Shown: one piece after another, positions 43,217 to 52,242 of the stretch | How the letters are laid out: every line of letters begins with the position of its first letter | How positions within the stretch are numbered: position 1 is the stretch's first letter | Assembly (NCBI GenBank): GCA_947566645.1 | Contig: CANOKL010000014.1 | Span: forward strand, 17,714 to 81,713 | Length of the DNA: 64,000 bases | Reading direction: 5' to 3' | From: an uncultured Lachnospiraceae bacterium | GTDB lineage: Bacteria > Bacillota > Clostridia > Lachnospirales > Lachnospiraceae | The notes under the pieces: model-generated | The model's database searches: none | Told to the model about the DNA's origin: nothing | The model's input: only the letters and a program-made list of their open reading frames with translations | Position numbers and translations under genes: made by a program

Positions 43217-45163
43217 ATGCAAATTATATACGAAGAAATCAAGGAAACACCAGAAACATTTTATATAGAGACAAATGAACTCAGCCAGATTATCTGTATG
43301 CAGAGCCCGGAGGAAAGCTACGGGATGAACTGGGTAAGGAACAGCCGGCGGCTCTGGGGAGAGGTGACAGGCACACAAGATCTCACCGTGACGGTATCCC
43401 GCGAATTTACCAGCCGGGGCGGCCTTCTTGAGACCTATTGTTTCCAGAATAACACAAAATTCGACATTTATACAGCAGGGACAGAACTTGGGATCTGCAC
43501 CCCGTTTCCGGACGAATATACCCATTCGGAAGAATCTCTGAAAAGGAGATGCCACGCCCATATCTGGTGCGGAGGCAGCAGCAGTTATATCATGGCCCTC
43601 AGGATGGGCGGGGAGGCCCCGCACTTAGGCCTGATCTTAAGAAAAGGAAGCCTTAAGGGCTACAGCGTGGAACGCATGTCCTCCACATCCGGCATAGAAG
43701 AAGAGCTAAGCAACCACAGAGGAGACTTCATCCTCCATCCGGAGAGCCTCCACATCAGACCCGGGGAGAGCTATACAATCGCATGGGAGCTACTGTGGTT
43801 CAAAGACAGGGAAGAATTCCAGAAACTTCTATCCGAGACAGAAGGATTCCTCCGGATCACTTCAGATGCATTTGTACTAATCGAAGGAGAGGAGATTACC
43901 TTTGATGTAGAGACTCTGGACCGTTCAGAGGGGATCACAGTCTGTAGAGATGGAAAGAACATTCCTTATACAGAAGAAGGGAGAAGGATTAAGATCCATG
44001 AGAAGCCCGGGGCAACAGGAGAGTATCGTTACGAGATCCGCCTTGGGAAGAGAGCAACAGAAGCCTCCTTTCTCGTCGTGCCAGAGCTTGTGTCCCTGAC
44101 CAGAAGAAGGCTCCACTTTATCGCAGAACACCAGCAATGCCGCGACCAGAAGAGCCATCTCTACGGCGCGTATCTGATCTATGATAATGAGGAAAAGCGC
44201 CAGTATTACGGACACCGCAATGACATTAACGGCGGAAGGGAGCGTGTGGGCATGGGAATCCTGTTCGCATATTATCTCCAACACTGCCCGGATGCCAGGC
44301 TGCGGGAAAGCCTGGACCAGTATGCAGCATACGTCCTGCGTGAACTATATGACGAAGAGACAGGAGAAGTATTTAATGACGCCCCGCGCTGCAATGACTA
44401 CACCCGGCTGTACAACGCCCCGTGGATCGGCCGTTTCTTCCTGGAAATGTATCTTCTTACCAAAGAACCGGCATATCTGGACCGGTACATGAAGTGCATC
44501 ACCAGATTCTACCAGGAAGGAGGAAGCCATTTTTACGCGATTGCAGAGCCCATGTACGAATCTGTGAGAATATTCCAGAATGCAGGCCGCAGCAAAGACG
44601 CAGAGCGCCTCCTCACATATTACAGGGAGCACGGAGATTACATCGCATCCTGCGGAAAAAACTACCCCTCCCATGAAGTAGCCTACGAACAGGGAATCGT
44701 GGCGCCTGCCGCCAGTTACATGGGCGAACTCTACCGCCTGACAGGAGAAGAAAAATACAGAAAAGCAGCCCTGGAGCAATACAAAATCCTGGACCTGTTC
44801 CAGGGAAACCAGCCAGATTACCACATGAACGAAGTAGCAATCCGCCACTGGGATGACTACTGGTTCGGAAAAAAACGACTCCTGGGAGACACATTCCCCC
44901 ATTACTGGAGCGCACTAACCGGCCTCGCATTCCTCCATGCCAGAGAGATAACAGGAGACATAACCTACACAAAAAAAGCAGAACGCTCCCTGCGCGGAGT
45001 ACTAAGCCTGTTCCGGGAAGACGGAAGCGCATCCTGCGCCATGGTATATCCCATGAGCGTTAATGGCAGAGAAGGATCATTCTACGACCCCTGGGCAAAC
45101 GACCAGGACTGGGGACTGTACTTCAACCTGAAAGAGTTGGGGACGGGGTATTTTTTGCCATAG
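43217..45163 (+). CDS. six-hairpin glycosidase superfamily protein, substrate unknown
   Basis: 648 residues, no signal peptide, so cytoplasmic. The N-terminal half (about 1-300) is beta-rich; the C-terminal half (about 310-640) has repeated helical hairpins of an (alpha/alpha)6 barrel, as in GH88/GH105/GH78-like enzymes (YGHRNDINGGRERVGMGILFAYYLQ, FNDAPRCNDYTRLYNAPWIGRFFLEMYLL, YPSHEVAYEQGIVAPAASYMGEL). Family assignment beyond the superfamily is not possible by eye. GGAGGAGGAG precedes the ATG. It is convergent with a GH31 gene. The end LGTGYF comes from palindrome copy C, plus two residues LP. Confidence 0.7.
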   Translation: MQIIYEEIKETPETFYIETNELSQIICMQSPEESYGMNWVRNSRRLWGEVTGTQDLTVTVSREFTSRGGLLETYCFQNNTKFDIYTAGTELGICTPFPDEYTHSEESLKRRCHAHIWCGGSSSYIMALRMGGEAPHLGLILRKGSLKGYSVERMSSTSGIEEELSNHRGDFILHPESLHIRPGESYTIAWELLWFKDREEFQKLLSETEGFLRITSDAFVLIEGEEITFDVETLDRSEGITVCRDGKNIPYTEEGRRIKIHEKPGATGEYRYEIRLGKRATEASFLVVPELVSLTRRRLHFIAEHQQCRDQKSHLYGAYLIYDNEEKRQYYGHRNDINGGRERVGMGILFAYYLQHCPDARLRESLDQYAAYVLRELYDEETGEVFNDAPRCNDYTRLYNAPWIGRFFLEMYLLTKEPAYLDRYMKCITRFYQEGGSHFYAIAEPMYESVRIFQNAGRSKDAERLLTYYREHGDYIASCGKNYPSHEVAYEQGIVAPAASYMGELYRLTGEEKYRKAALEQYKILDLFQGNQPDYHMNEVAIRHWDDYWFGKKRLLGDTFPHYWSALTGLAFLHAREITGDITYTKKAERSLRGVLSLFREDGSASCAMVYPMSVNGREGSFYDPWANDQDWGLYFNLKELGTGYFLP

Positions 45164-45220
45164 CACGCCGGGGAAGCTCCGGTGGAGCTTCCCCGGTGAA
45201 AAATACCCCGTCCCCAACTC
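45137..45220. repeat. stop-codon palindrome, copy C, with a second hairpin nested inside
   Basis: The outer arms TTGGGGACGGGGTATTTTT (45137-45155) and AAAAATACCCCGTCCCCAA (about 45199-45217) are perfect complements. Between them lies a second perfect hairpin, CCGGGGAAGCTCC (45168-45180) with GGAGCTTCCCCGG (45184-45196). The left arm encodes LGTGYF of the upstream gene; the convergent GH31 gene stops just right of it at 45224. Confidence 0.93.
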
Positions 45221-45223
45221 ATC

Positions 45224-47599
45224 TTACGCGGTAACAATCTCCGTTACTGCGCTTATCAGATCCGCGTCAGCGTCTATGGCTGACAGCTCACTAAGAAGCA
45301 TGGTCAGGTCCTGGCTTTTCTGAACTGTCTTGTATATGATTTCCTTCGTATAAAAGGAGATCTCTGTCTGATCGAGGAATTGAAACACATCCTGTTCCAC
45401 ATTATTCTCTGCTATTTCAGCGTCCATGATATCTACTGACACCTCGGATACAACAGGTACCCGGCCTGCGTTACAGATCAGGGTGTGGGTTCTGGCATCA
45501 TACTGCTGCTTCAGGACAGTGGAGCTGCCGTCTATGGATGCCGTTGCGCTGCAGGGGCCGACGCCGTGTATCTGTATGATATAATCTCTGGTTTCTTTTA
45601 GAAGCTCAGTATTCCCCTTTGCGCCCTCGATTACAAACCGGGTATGCCCGCTCCAGGTGAAATGCATGTTTGTGAGGACACACTGCCCTTCCTGGTATTT
45701 TTGTGAAATATTATCATCCTCATAAAGGGTGAATTTCCCGCAGGCTCCTGCAAATATATGGATACAGAGTTCTCCAGGATTGCTTCCGGCATCCTGTATC
45801 TCATGGGTCATGGGGACAATTGCCCCGGCTTTTGCCAGCACCGGAATGGCCTCTATTCCCCGGTACATGGCGATCATACGTCCGCCCCGGTATTTTCTTC
45901 CGGTAAAGAAGTCAAAATAAATTCCTTCCGGCAGCCATACTTTTATCTTAGCTGCATTCAGTCCCTGGATCCGGGGTGATGTGACCGGAGCCACTATAAG
46001 CTCACTTCCGAATTCATACTGGTTCCTCACATGGTAGGCTTCCTGGTTCATGGGATAATGGTAATACATCGGAAGAATAACAGGGATGCCCTCCTCATAT
46101 GCGCGGTGGTTCATGGTATAGAGGTAAGGGATCAGCTGGTGGCGGAGCCTGAGGAATCTTCCCATCATTTCCTGGATTTCCGTTTTATACCGCCAGGGTT
46201 CCTTTCCGGTAAACTCGCTCTTACTGGAATGAAGGCGCAGAATGGGGGAGAATACGCCAAACTGCAGCCACCTTCCGGCCAGCTCGTCATCTTTTGTCCC
46301 CATCATGTGTCCGCCGATATCGTGGCTCCACAATCCGTAGCCGATATTGGAGGCTGCTGCGGTAAAATAGGGCTGGAAATCAAGGGAGTCCCAGGTAATA
46401 ATCGTATCTCCCGAGAAGCCCACCGGATAACGGTGGCTTCCAGGCCCGGCATATCTGGAGAACGTCATGGGGCGTTTCCCATCCCTGGCATTATCCAGGT
46501 AATGGTAATGATTTAGCACCCATAAGGGGTCTAAGCCCTTTACCTTAGAGAATCCTCCGGACTGCCAGTCAATCCACCAGAAGTCAACGCCGGTTTCCTC
46601 CATGGGGTGGAAAATGTGCTGGAAACAGGCTTCTAAAAACTTCGGATCTGCGGCGTCAAATATTACGGGCTGCTCATGTTCTGCATCCACACCCATAGCC
46701 TCTGCCATCTGGGGATAGACATCCTCATGCGCATGGATCCCGTCAGCAGGGTGGACATTTAAGGTTACATGCATGTTCTGCTCATGCAGCCAGCCAAGGA
46801 ACTTTTCCGGTTCCGGAAACAGCTTCCGGTTCCAGCTGTATCCAGTCCAGCCGCTTCCGTATTTGGGGTCAATGTCTGTCAAGTGCCAGTCCATATCAAT
46901 GACCGCTACGGAAAAAGGCAGGTTTTCAGCCGCAAAGCGTTCTACAAGCTCCCGGTAAGAGTCTGCAGAATATTCGTAAAACCGGCTCCACCAGTTTCCG
47001 AGAGCATAGCGGGGAATCATAGGGCTTCGCCCACACAATTGGTAGAAATCTTTCAGTGCATCAAGATAGTCTCTTCCATAAGCCCAAAAATAAAGATCAA
47101 TACAGTCATCCCTTCGCGGCTCAACAAAGCCATCCTCCAAAAGGACAAGAGATCTGCTGTCATCCAGTACAGAAAAACCGTTGATGCCGATGATGCCGTT
47201 CTCTAAGGGAATCTCACCGTCCGCCTCATCCAGAGTCCGGGCAGTCCCTCCAAGACTTTTAAAATCCTCCCCGTAATGCCATATACTGCCATAAGGGCTG
47301 AAGTCGCCGGTCGCCTGTACGGACAGGCCGTTGGGGGTAAATTCCTTCTTATCATAGATCAGATGCAGCCGGTCAGTAAAGATCTCTAACAGATCTTTTT
47401 TCTCAACCAGTGTAAATGAAACATCCGGGAAATTGCGGTTCCACACAGACTGGGTTGCACGGTTCTCAAAGGAACCATAAGGGCTGTATTCCAGCCGCAG
47501 GAGCCTGTCTGTAAGAAGTGAAAACCTGTATTTTTCTCCCTGCACGATATTGTCCGGGTTTGTTTCGGGATGTACGGTTACCTGAAGTTCCTTTCTCAT
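45224..47599 (-). CDS. GH31 alpha-glycosidase (alpha-glucosidase/alpha-xylosidase type)
   Basis: 791 residues without a signal peptide. The GH31 barrel shows VIDMDWHLTDIDPKYGSGWTGY, the nucleophile D344 in WWIDWQSGG, the acid/base candidate D398 in GFSGDTI and GLWSHDIGGHMMG. N- and C-terminal beta domains complete it. GH31 enzymes cleave alpha-glucosides or alpha-xylosides; which one cannot be told. It is transcribed in the same direction as the transporter just upstream (gap of 164 bases), so it probably works on the imported sugar under LacI control. AAGGAGG precedes the ATG. Confidence 0.94.
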   Translation of the reverse strand: MRKELQVTVHPETNPDNIVQGEKYRFSLLTDRLLRLEYSPYGSFENRATQSVWNRNFPDVSFTLVEKKDLLEIFTDRLHLIYDKKEFTPNGLSVQATGDFSPYGSIWHYGEDFKSLGGTARTLDEADGEIPLENGIIGINGFSVLDDSRSLVLLEDGFVEPRRDDCIDLYFWAYGRDYLDALKDFYQLCGRSPMIPRYALGNWWSRFYEYSADSYRELVERFAAENLPFSVAVIDMDWHLTDIDPKYGSGWTGYSWNRKLFPEPEKFLGWLHEQNMHVTLNVHPADGIHAHEDVYPQMAEAMGVDAEHEQPVIFDAADPKFLEACFQHIFHPMEETGVDFWWIDWQSGGFSKVKGLDPLWVLNHYHYLDNARDGKRPMTFSRYAGPGSHRYPVGFSGDTIITWDSLDFQPYFTAAASNIGYGLWSHDIGGHMMGTKDDELAGRWLQFGVFSPILRLHSSKSEFTGKEPWRYKTEIQEMMGRFLRLRHQLIPYLYTMNHRAYEEGIPVILPMYYHYPMNQEAYHVRNQYEFGSELIVAPVTSPRIQGLNAAKIKVWLPEGIYFDFFTGRKYRGGRMIAMYRGIEAIPVLAKAGAIVPMTHEIQDAGSNPGELCIHIFAGACGKFTLYEDDNISQKYQEGQCVLTNMHFTWSGHTRFVIEGAKGNTELLKETRDYIIQIHGVGPCSATASIDGSSTVLKQQYDARTHTLICNAGRVPVVSEVSVDIMDAEIAENNVEQDVFQFLDQTEISFYTKEIIYKTVQKSQDLTMLLSELSAIDADADLISAVTEIVTA

Positions 47600-47763
47600 T
47601 CTTTATGTCCTCCTTATTTCGTACTTGATTTGTTGCTATTCACGATGCCGCGCACTCTGCTGCACATCATAAAAGATCGAAAGACTATTTTCCAGCCATC
47701 TGCTTTTCCTGTTGCTGAGCCAGTAAAGCGGTGGTTTCCGGCATCCAGCCCTTCGCTGACATT

Positions 47764-48585
47764 TTATCCCTTCACGGCTCCGGCAGCAACTCCGGCAATG
47801 AACCGCTTCTGGAAGATCACGTAAACGATAATAACCGGAAGGATAGAGATGGTCGTTGCCGCGAACAATCCGCCGTAATCCGTGGAATACCTTCCGTTAA
47901 ACAGGGTAAGCCCTACTGCCAGCAGCTGCTTGTTTTCACTGTCCATCATCAGGTATGGCCACAGGTAATCCTCCCATACCCACAAAAACTGGAAGATTGC
48001 GATTGCGGAAATTCCGTTTTTACAGAGTGGGAACACCAGCTGGTGGAAAATCTGAAACTCATTTGCGCCGTCCAGGCGCGCTGCCTCAATCAATTCGTCC
48101 GGGATGCCTTCCATGTTCTGCTTCATCATAAAAATGCCGAAGCCGCTGAACATAACCGGAAGAATCAGGGACAGATAGCTGTCCAGAAGCCCTGCCTTTA
48201 CAAACATGGTGTACCGCGGAATAATGGTTACGGACCAGGGAACCATCATGGTCATCATGACGATTCCAAAAATCAGGTTTTTTCCTTTGAATTGATATTT
48301 TCCCAGTACATATCCGCAGATGCAGCTTGTGTACACTACAATCACTGTAACAAGGACTGCTATGAGAATGCTGTTGGCAAAGTACCGGAGAAAATCAAAA
48401 TTACTCTGCAGGTTCAGGTAGTTGTCAAGAGTAGGCGCCAGAGGAATCAGACTCTGCTCCAGAGATTCGATTTCGCCGTTTGTCTTAAAAGAGGAGAGGA
48501 CCATCCATACAAAGGGAAGCACTGTCACAACTCCGGCAAGACAAAGAACAATAAATAATGTAGTCTTTAATACTTTCTGTTTCAT
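47764..48585 (-). CDS. sugar ABC transporter permease, MalG type
   Basis: 273 residues, six helices, EAA loop EAARLDGANEFQIFHQLVFPL and the end RFIAGVAAGAVKG. Starts 13 bases after the MalF-type partner gene; AGGAGG precedes the ATG. Part of the LacI-flanked transporter operon. Confidence 0.94.
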   Translation of the reverse strand: MKQKVLKTTLFIVLCLAGVVTVLPFVWMVLSSFKTNGEIESLEQSLIPLAPTLDNYLNLQSNFDFLRYFANSILIAVLVTVIVVYTSCICGYVLGKYQFKGKNLIFGIVMMTMMVPWSVTIIPRYTMFVKAGLLDSYLSLILPVMFSGFGIFMMKQNMEGIPDELIEAARLDGANEFQIFHQLVFPLCKNGISAIAIFQFLWVWEDYLWPYLMMDSENKQLLAVGLTLFNGRYSTDYGGLFAATTISILPVIIVYVIFQKRFIAGVAAGAVKG

Positions 48586-48598
48586 GATATTTTTCCTC

Positions 48599-49477
48599 CT
48601 ATTCGTCCTTATTTCCAGTTACCTTAAAGGAAATGACCGTAAATGCCGCAGTCAGTACGAGGATAAACAACGAGATTGCGGAAGCATATCCGAAGTTATA
48701 CTGCTTAAAGGCCTGGTCGTATACAAGATAAGAGCTTAAGTAGGTAGAGGTTCCAGGTCCTCCTTTGGTCATAACCAGTACCGGCACATAAGCCTGCAGA
48801 TAGGAAATAATTGAGGTTACGACAACAAACAGCATGGTAGGTTTAAGAAGGGGCAGCGTGATGTAGCGGAAGGTCTGCCATGCATCCGCTCCGTCCAGGC
48901 TTGCCGACTCGTAGCAGTCCGACGGAAGGGAAAGCAGCCCTGACAGAAACAGGATCACGGCATATCCAAAATCCTTCCATACAGTCATAAGCATCAGCGC
49001 CGGAAGTGCAAATTTGCTGTCAAACAGCCAGTTAATATCCAGCCCGAATATCTTATCAATCAGTCCGAACTGTGGGTTATACATGATTTTCCACACATAG
49101 GCCACGGCTACCAGAGGCGTTACGGTAGGCATGTAAAATACGGTCCGGAAAAAGGTCTTAAAGCGTGTCATCTTAGAATTCAGCGCATAGGCAACTGCCA
49201 GTCCGATGGTGACGCGGAAGAATACGACAAATACACAAAAGATGACGGTATTTAACATGGACTGCCAGAAGGTGGGATAGGAGAACATGCGCACATAGTT
49301 TTCGATTCCAATCCAGTTATATGTTTCATTCAGCGGATTCCACTGGTGGAAGCTTCCGGCGATGACCATAATGACCGGTATAATCAGGAAAACTGCCATA
49401 TATACCACCAGGATTCCCATAACGATATTCCGCATCCAGACTTCGCTCTTACTTTGAAGGGGTCTTCTCTTAAACAT
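48599..49477 (-). CDS. sugar ABC transporter permease, MalF type
   Basis: About 292 residues, six helices, EAA-like loop ESASLDGADAWQTFRYITLPLLKP and the GGPGTSTYL periplasmic segment. The start at 49477 (MFKRRPLQSKSEVW) follows GGGAGGAAAAAGGA; a longer in-frame ATG at 49546 lies inside the binding-protein gene and is rejected. Confidence 0.93.
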   Translation of the reverse strand: MFKRRPLQSKSEVWMRNIVMGILVVYMAVFLIIPVIMVIAGSFHQWNPLNETYNWIGIENYVRMFSYPTFWQSMLNTVIFCVFVVFFRVTIGLAVAYALNSKMTRFKTFFRTVFYMPTVTPLVAVAYVWKIMYNPQFGLIDKIFGLDINWLFDSKFALPALMLMTVWKDFGYAVILFLSGLLSLPSDCYESASLDGADAWQTFRYITLPLLKPTMLFVVVTSIISYLQAYVPVLVMTKGGPGTSTYLSSYLVYDQAFKQYNFGYASAISLFILVLTAAFTVISFKVTGNKDE

Positions 49478-49490
49478 TCCTTTTTCCTCC

Positions 49491-50876
49491 CTATTTCTCA
49501 TAATACTGGTACAGATTTTCACTTGCAGTAAAATCGGCGTTGGCAAGGTCTACATCAATGATGCCTGCCGCATTCTTAAGCGCTTTGTCAGGAGCTTTTC
49601 CGTTGTAGAGAATGTCCTCGCCTGCGATCTTCATATTATTCTCCAGTGTGGAAGGCATTGCTCCCGGCCAGATATAGCGGTCAATATGAGGCCCTACAGT
49701 CCTGACAATCGGGGTATCCTTAAGTTCCTCTGATTCCATCAGCGCTTCCTTGGCAGGAATCAGGCCGCCCTCCCGGCTCAGCATAATCTGAATCTCATCA
49801 TTTGCAAAAAAGAATCTCATGAAATCCTGCCCCACTTCCTTCTGCGCCGCAGATGCATTCTTATTAATACCAGGGGTCGCCTCGCCGTTATAACGGTAGT
49901 AGGCGTAAGGTGTGTCATGTTCCGGTGTGGGAATCTCGAAGGTGCCGTATTCAAGATCAGGGTAATTGGTCTTTAAGTTATTTACGAAAAAGCCCCATAC
50001 AAATACCATAGCGCTCTGCTCCTGATAAAAGCTCTGCTCACAGTCCGTTCCAAAGTCCTTATCGCCTACGTGGTATTTCTCAAACAAGTCTGTCAGCAGG
50101 GATACCGCCTTCTTCATCCCAACGCCGTCTACCTGTGAAACCCTGCCGTCCTCTGAAAACATATTTTCTCCGAACTGGTAATTCAGCCCCAGGGCAATTG
50201 CGTGGAAATAATTGTTGTAATTAAAGCCTGCCCGTGTCATTTTCCCGTCTTCATCGAATTTTGTAAGCTTTTTGGCTATTTCTATGAATTCCTCCCAGGT
50301 AACCGGAATGTCCCCTTCTGTAAGCCCTGCCTCTTTCCAGAGCTTTTTGTTGTAATATACCATGCCGGTAGACATTCCATAATCCGCGTAGTAGATCTTC
50401 CCGTCTTTGACATGGGACGCTGCTGACGGATAATCTGCAATAAATTCTTCTGTATCAATGTCATAGGGCTCTATGTAATTCATCAGCAGATTTTCATAGC
50501 TGTTATGAATATTAAAGAGGGTGGGGCCCTCCTCGCCCTTCTGCAGGGAGAGGGGCAGCTTAGTAAAGTAACCGTCCCAGGGGTTGTTGATGATGTTAAT
50601 GGCCACATTCGGGTGAATCTCTTCATACGCATCAGCGATACTGCGGAACATCTCTTCAGACGCCCAGACCCACCAGTCAATGGTAATGGGGTTCCCGTCA
50701 TTTACTAAATGGTTCGGATCATAGGTGATCTGGTCTCCCATGACAGGAAGCCCTTTGTCAGCTTCCGTGTCCTTTGTTCCTGTTTCTTTTTCGGCATTGT
50801 TATCGCCGCTGCCTGCACATGCTGTCAGGGAGCAGGTCAGAATGACGATCATGCACAGCGATAATAATCTTTTCAT
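49491..50876 (-). CDS. sugar-binding lipoprotein of a CUT1 ABC transporter
   Basis: 461 residues; signal peptide with lipobox LTAC near residues 17-20. Family 1 binding-protein features: ITIDWWVWASEEMFRSIADAYEE, GMSTGMVYYNKKLWKEAGL and YRYNGEATPGINKNA. First gene of the minus-strand operon that continues with two permeases and probably GH31. Its promoter carries a LacI-type operator at the start point. Sugar unknown; the GH31 gene suggests an alpha-linked oligosaccharide. Confidence 0.93.
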   Translation of the reverse strand: MKRLLSLCMIVILTCSLTACAGSGDNNAEKETGTKDTEADKGLPVMGDQITYDPNHLVNDGNPITIDWWVWASEEMFRSIADAYEEIHPNVAINIINNPWDGYFTKLPLSLQKGEEGPTLFNIHNSYENLLMNYIEPYDIDTEEFIADYPSAASHVKDGKIYYADYGMSTGMVYYNKKLWKEAGLTEGDIPVTWEEFIEIAKKLTKFDEDGKMTRAGFNYNNYFHAIALGLNYQFGENMFSEDGRVSQVDGVGMKKAVSLLTDLFEKYHVGDKDFGTDCEQSFYQEQSAMVFVWGFFVNNLKTNYPDLEYGTFEIPTPEHDTPYAYYRYNGEATPGINKNASAAQKEVGQDFMRFFFANDEIQIMLSREGGLIPAKEALMESEELKDTPIVRTVGPHIDRYIWPGAMPSTLENNMKIAGEDILYNGKAPDKALKNAAGIIDVDLANADFTASENLYQYYEK

Positions 50877-50909
50877 AAAGCACCTCCATGAGCTTTTTGT
50901 TAATCAGTT

Positions 50910-50962
50910 ACGTTAGCGCTAACGTTTGATTAGATTATAGTAATTCTTCATTTGACTGTCAA
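50910..50962 (-). promoter_or_regulatory. transporter promoter with LacI-type operator
   Basis: Read on the minus strand: TTGACA (50957-50962), 17 bases, TATAAT (50934-50939), then the perfect palindrome ACGTTAGCGCTAACGT (50910-50925) covering the start point. A repressor bound there would block initiation. A matching operator lies at the lacI-type promoter. Confidence 0.92.
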
Positions 50963-51021
50963 TAGTTTTTCTGATTTTCTTTTATAAATTATCATTTCTG
51001 TTGAAACTATACAAAAGGCAG

Positions 51022-51067
51022 TTGATTTCTATACGGATTTCTTGTATAATTACGTTAACGATAACGT
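51022..51067 (+). promoter_or_regulatory. lacI-type gene promoter with second operator
   Basis: TTGATT (51022-51027), 17 bases, TATAAT (51045-51050), then ACGTTAACGATAACGT (51052-51067), which matches the first operator at 14 of 16 bases. This indicates autoregulation, and the two sites 142 bases apart might allow looping. Confidence 0.9.
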
Positions 51068-51111
51068 TATACATTCTGTTATAACGGAACAAGTGGGAGG
51101 GAGTCCTTTTT

Positions 51112-52131
51112 ATGGTAACATTAAAAGATATTGCAGAAAAAGCCGGGGTCAGCAGCATGACTGTCTCACGGGTCATGAACGGGAATACAAAGGATGTCTC
51201 GGCGAAAACAACAGAGAGAATCAAAAAAATCGCGGACGAGATGGGATACATCCCCAATTCCTCCGCGCGGGTGCTGGCCTCCCGCTCCTCCAGGCTGATC
51301 GCAGCGCTTCTGTCAGATTACGGAGAGGGCGGTACGCCACTTGAGGACAGCTATAGCAGCTGCTTTCTCGGGGAGCTCACCCGCCAGATTCAGAAGGAGG
51401 GCTATGACCTGATGCTTCATTATGTGAAGGATTATACGGACATCAATTACAGTCTTAAGTCCTGGAAAGTGGCCGGTGCGGTATTTATCGGCATGTTTGA
51501 CGAAAATATCAGAAAGATACAAAAGGATAACTCCATTCCGCTGATTTTTACAGACAGCTACAGCACTGTGCGGAGTATTATTAATGTGGGAATTGATGAC
51601 TACCAGGGAGGAGAGCTGGCGGCCGGGTATCTGCTTGAAAAAGGGCATAAGAATCTAGCCTTCATCGGGCCTGCGGTACTCGGAAACGGTGTCATTATGC
51701 ACCGCCTGCAGGGGTTCTGTTCTTTCCTTCGGGAGAAGGGAGTCTCTGTCCCGCCGGAGCACATCGTGGACTTTGGATCAGACGATATGGCGGGGCTTCT
51801 TAAAAGACTCTGCTTTTCTGAGAATCCGGTGACGGGTATCTTCGCCACATCTGATGTGTGCGCCTCCTGGATCTATGCCGCGGCTTACAGGCTGGGAATA
51901 CGCATACCAGAAGATCTGTCCGTGATTGGATTCGACGATATCGGAATGAGCCGGTACATGATTCCGCCCCTTACGACCATCCGCCAGGATATCCGCAGGA
52001 AGGCAAAGATCGCCAGTGAACTCCTCATGAAGAATATTCGGAATCCAGACAGCCCTATGGAGAACATTGTGATGAGCGTGGAGCTGGTGGAGAGGGAGTC
52101 GGTTTGCGGGTTGGGGACGGGGCATTTTTAA
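51112..52131 (+). CDS. LacI-family repressor of the GH31/transporter operon
   Basis: 339 residues: an HTH at the start (MVTLKDIAEKAGVSSMTVSRVMNG) with hinge YIPNSSARVLASRSS, then the sugar-binding core (about 60-335) ending in TTIRQDIRRKAKIASELLM. It is divergent from the transporter operon, and both promoters carry near-identical GTTA-type palindromes, the kind of site LacI proteins bind. The C-terminus CGLGTGHF comes from palindrome copy D. Confidence 0.95.
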   Translation: MVTLKDIAEKAGVSSMTVSRVMNGNTKDVSAKTTERIKKIADEMGYIPNSSARVLASRSSRLIAALLSDYGEGGTPLEDSYSSCFLGELTRQIQKEGYDLMLHYVKDYTDINYSLKSWKVAGAVFIGMFDENIRKIQKDNSIPLIFTDSYSTVRSIINVGIDDYQGGELAAGYLLEKGHKNLAFIGPAVLGNGVIMHRLQGFCSFLREKGVSVPPEHIVDFGSDDMAGLLKRLCFSENPVTGIFATSDVCASWIYAAAYRLGIRIPEDLSVIGFDDIGMSRYMIPPLTTIRQDIRRKAKIASELLMKNIRNPDSPMENIVMSVELVERESVCGLGTGHF

Positions 52132-52171
52132 AAATGCCCCGTCCCAGATTGAAAATACCCTGTCCCCAATT
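52111..52171. repeat. stop-codon palindrome, copy D (end of the lacI-type gene)
   Basis: GGGACGGGGCATTTTT (52114-52129) directly abuts its complement (52130-52145); a second right arm follows (about 52152-52170, ACCCTGTCCCCAA). The build and sequence are almost those of copy B. Unlike the other copies it lies between genes in the same direction, before the kinase gene. Confidence 0.92.
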
Positions 52172-52242
52172 AAAGGTGACAAACAGGGAGATGGATGCTA
52201 TACTAAAGTTGATTCGGGCAGTGATTTAGAGGGATGGGTATT

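Noticed and set aside
47731..48558. Long open frame on the plus strand opposite the permease gene
   Set aside because: It is the antisense of a clear MalG-type permease and its product has no recognisable features.
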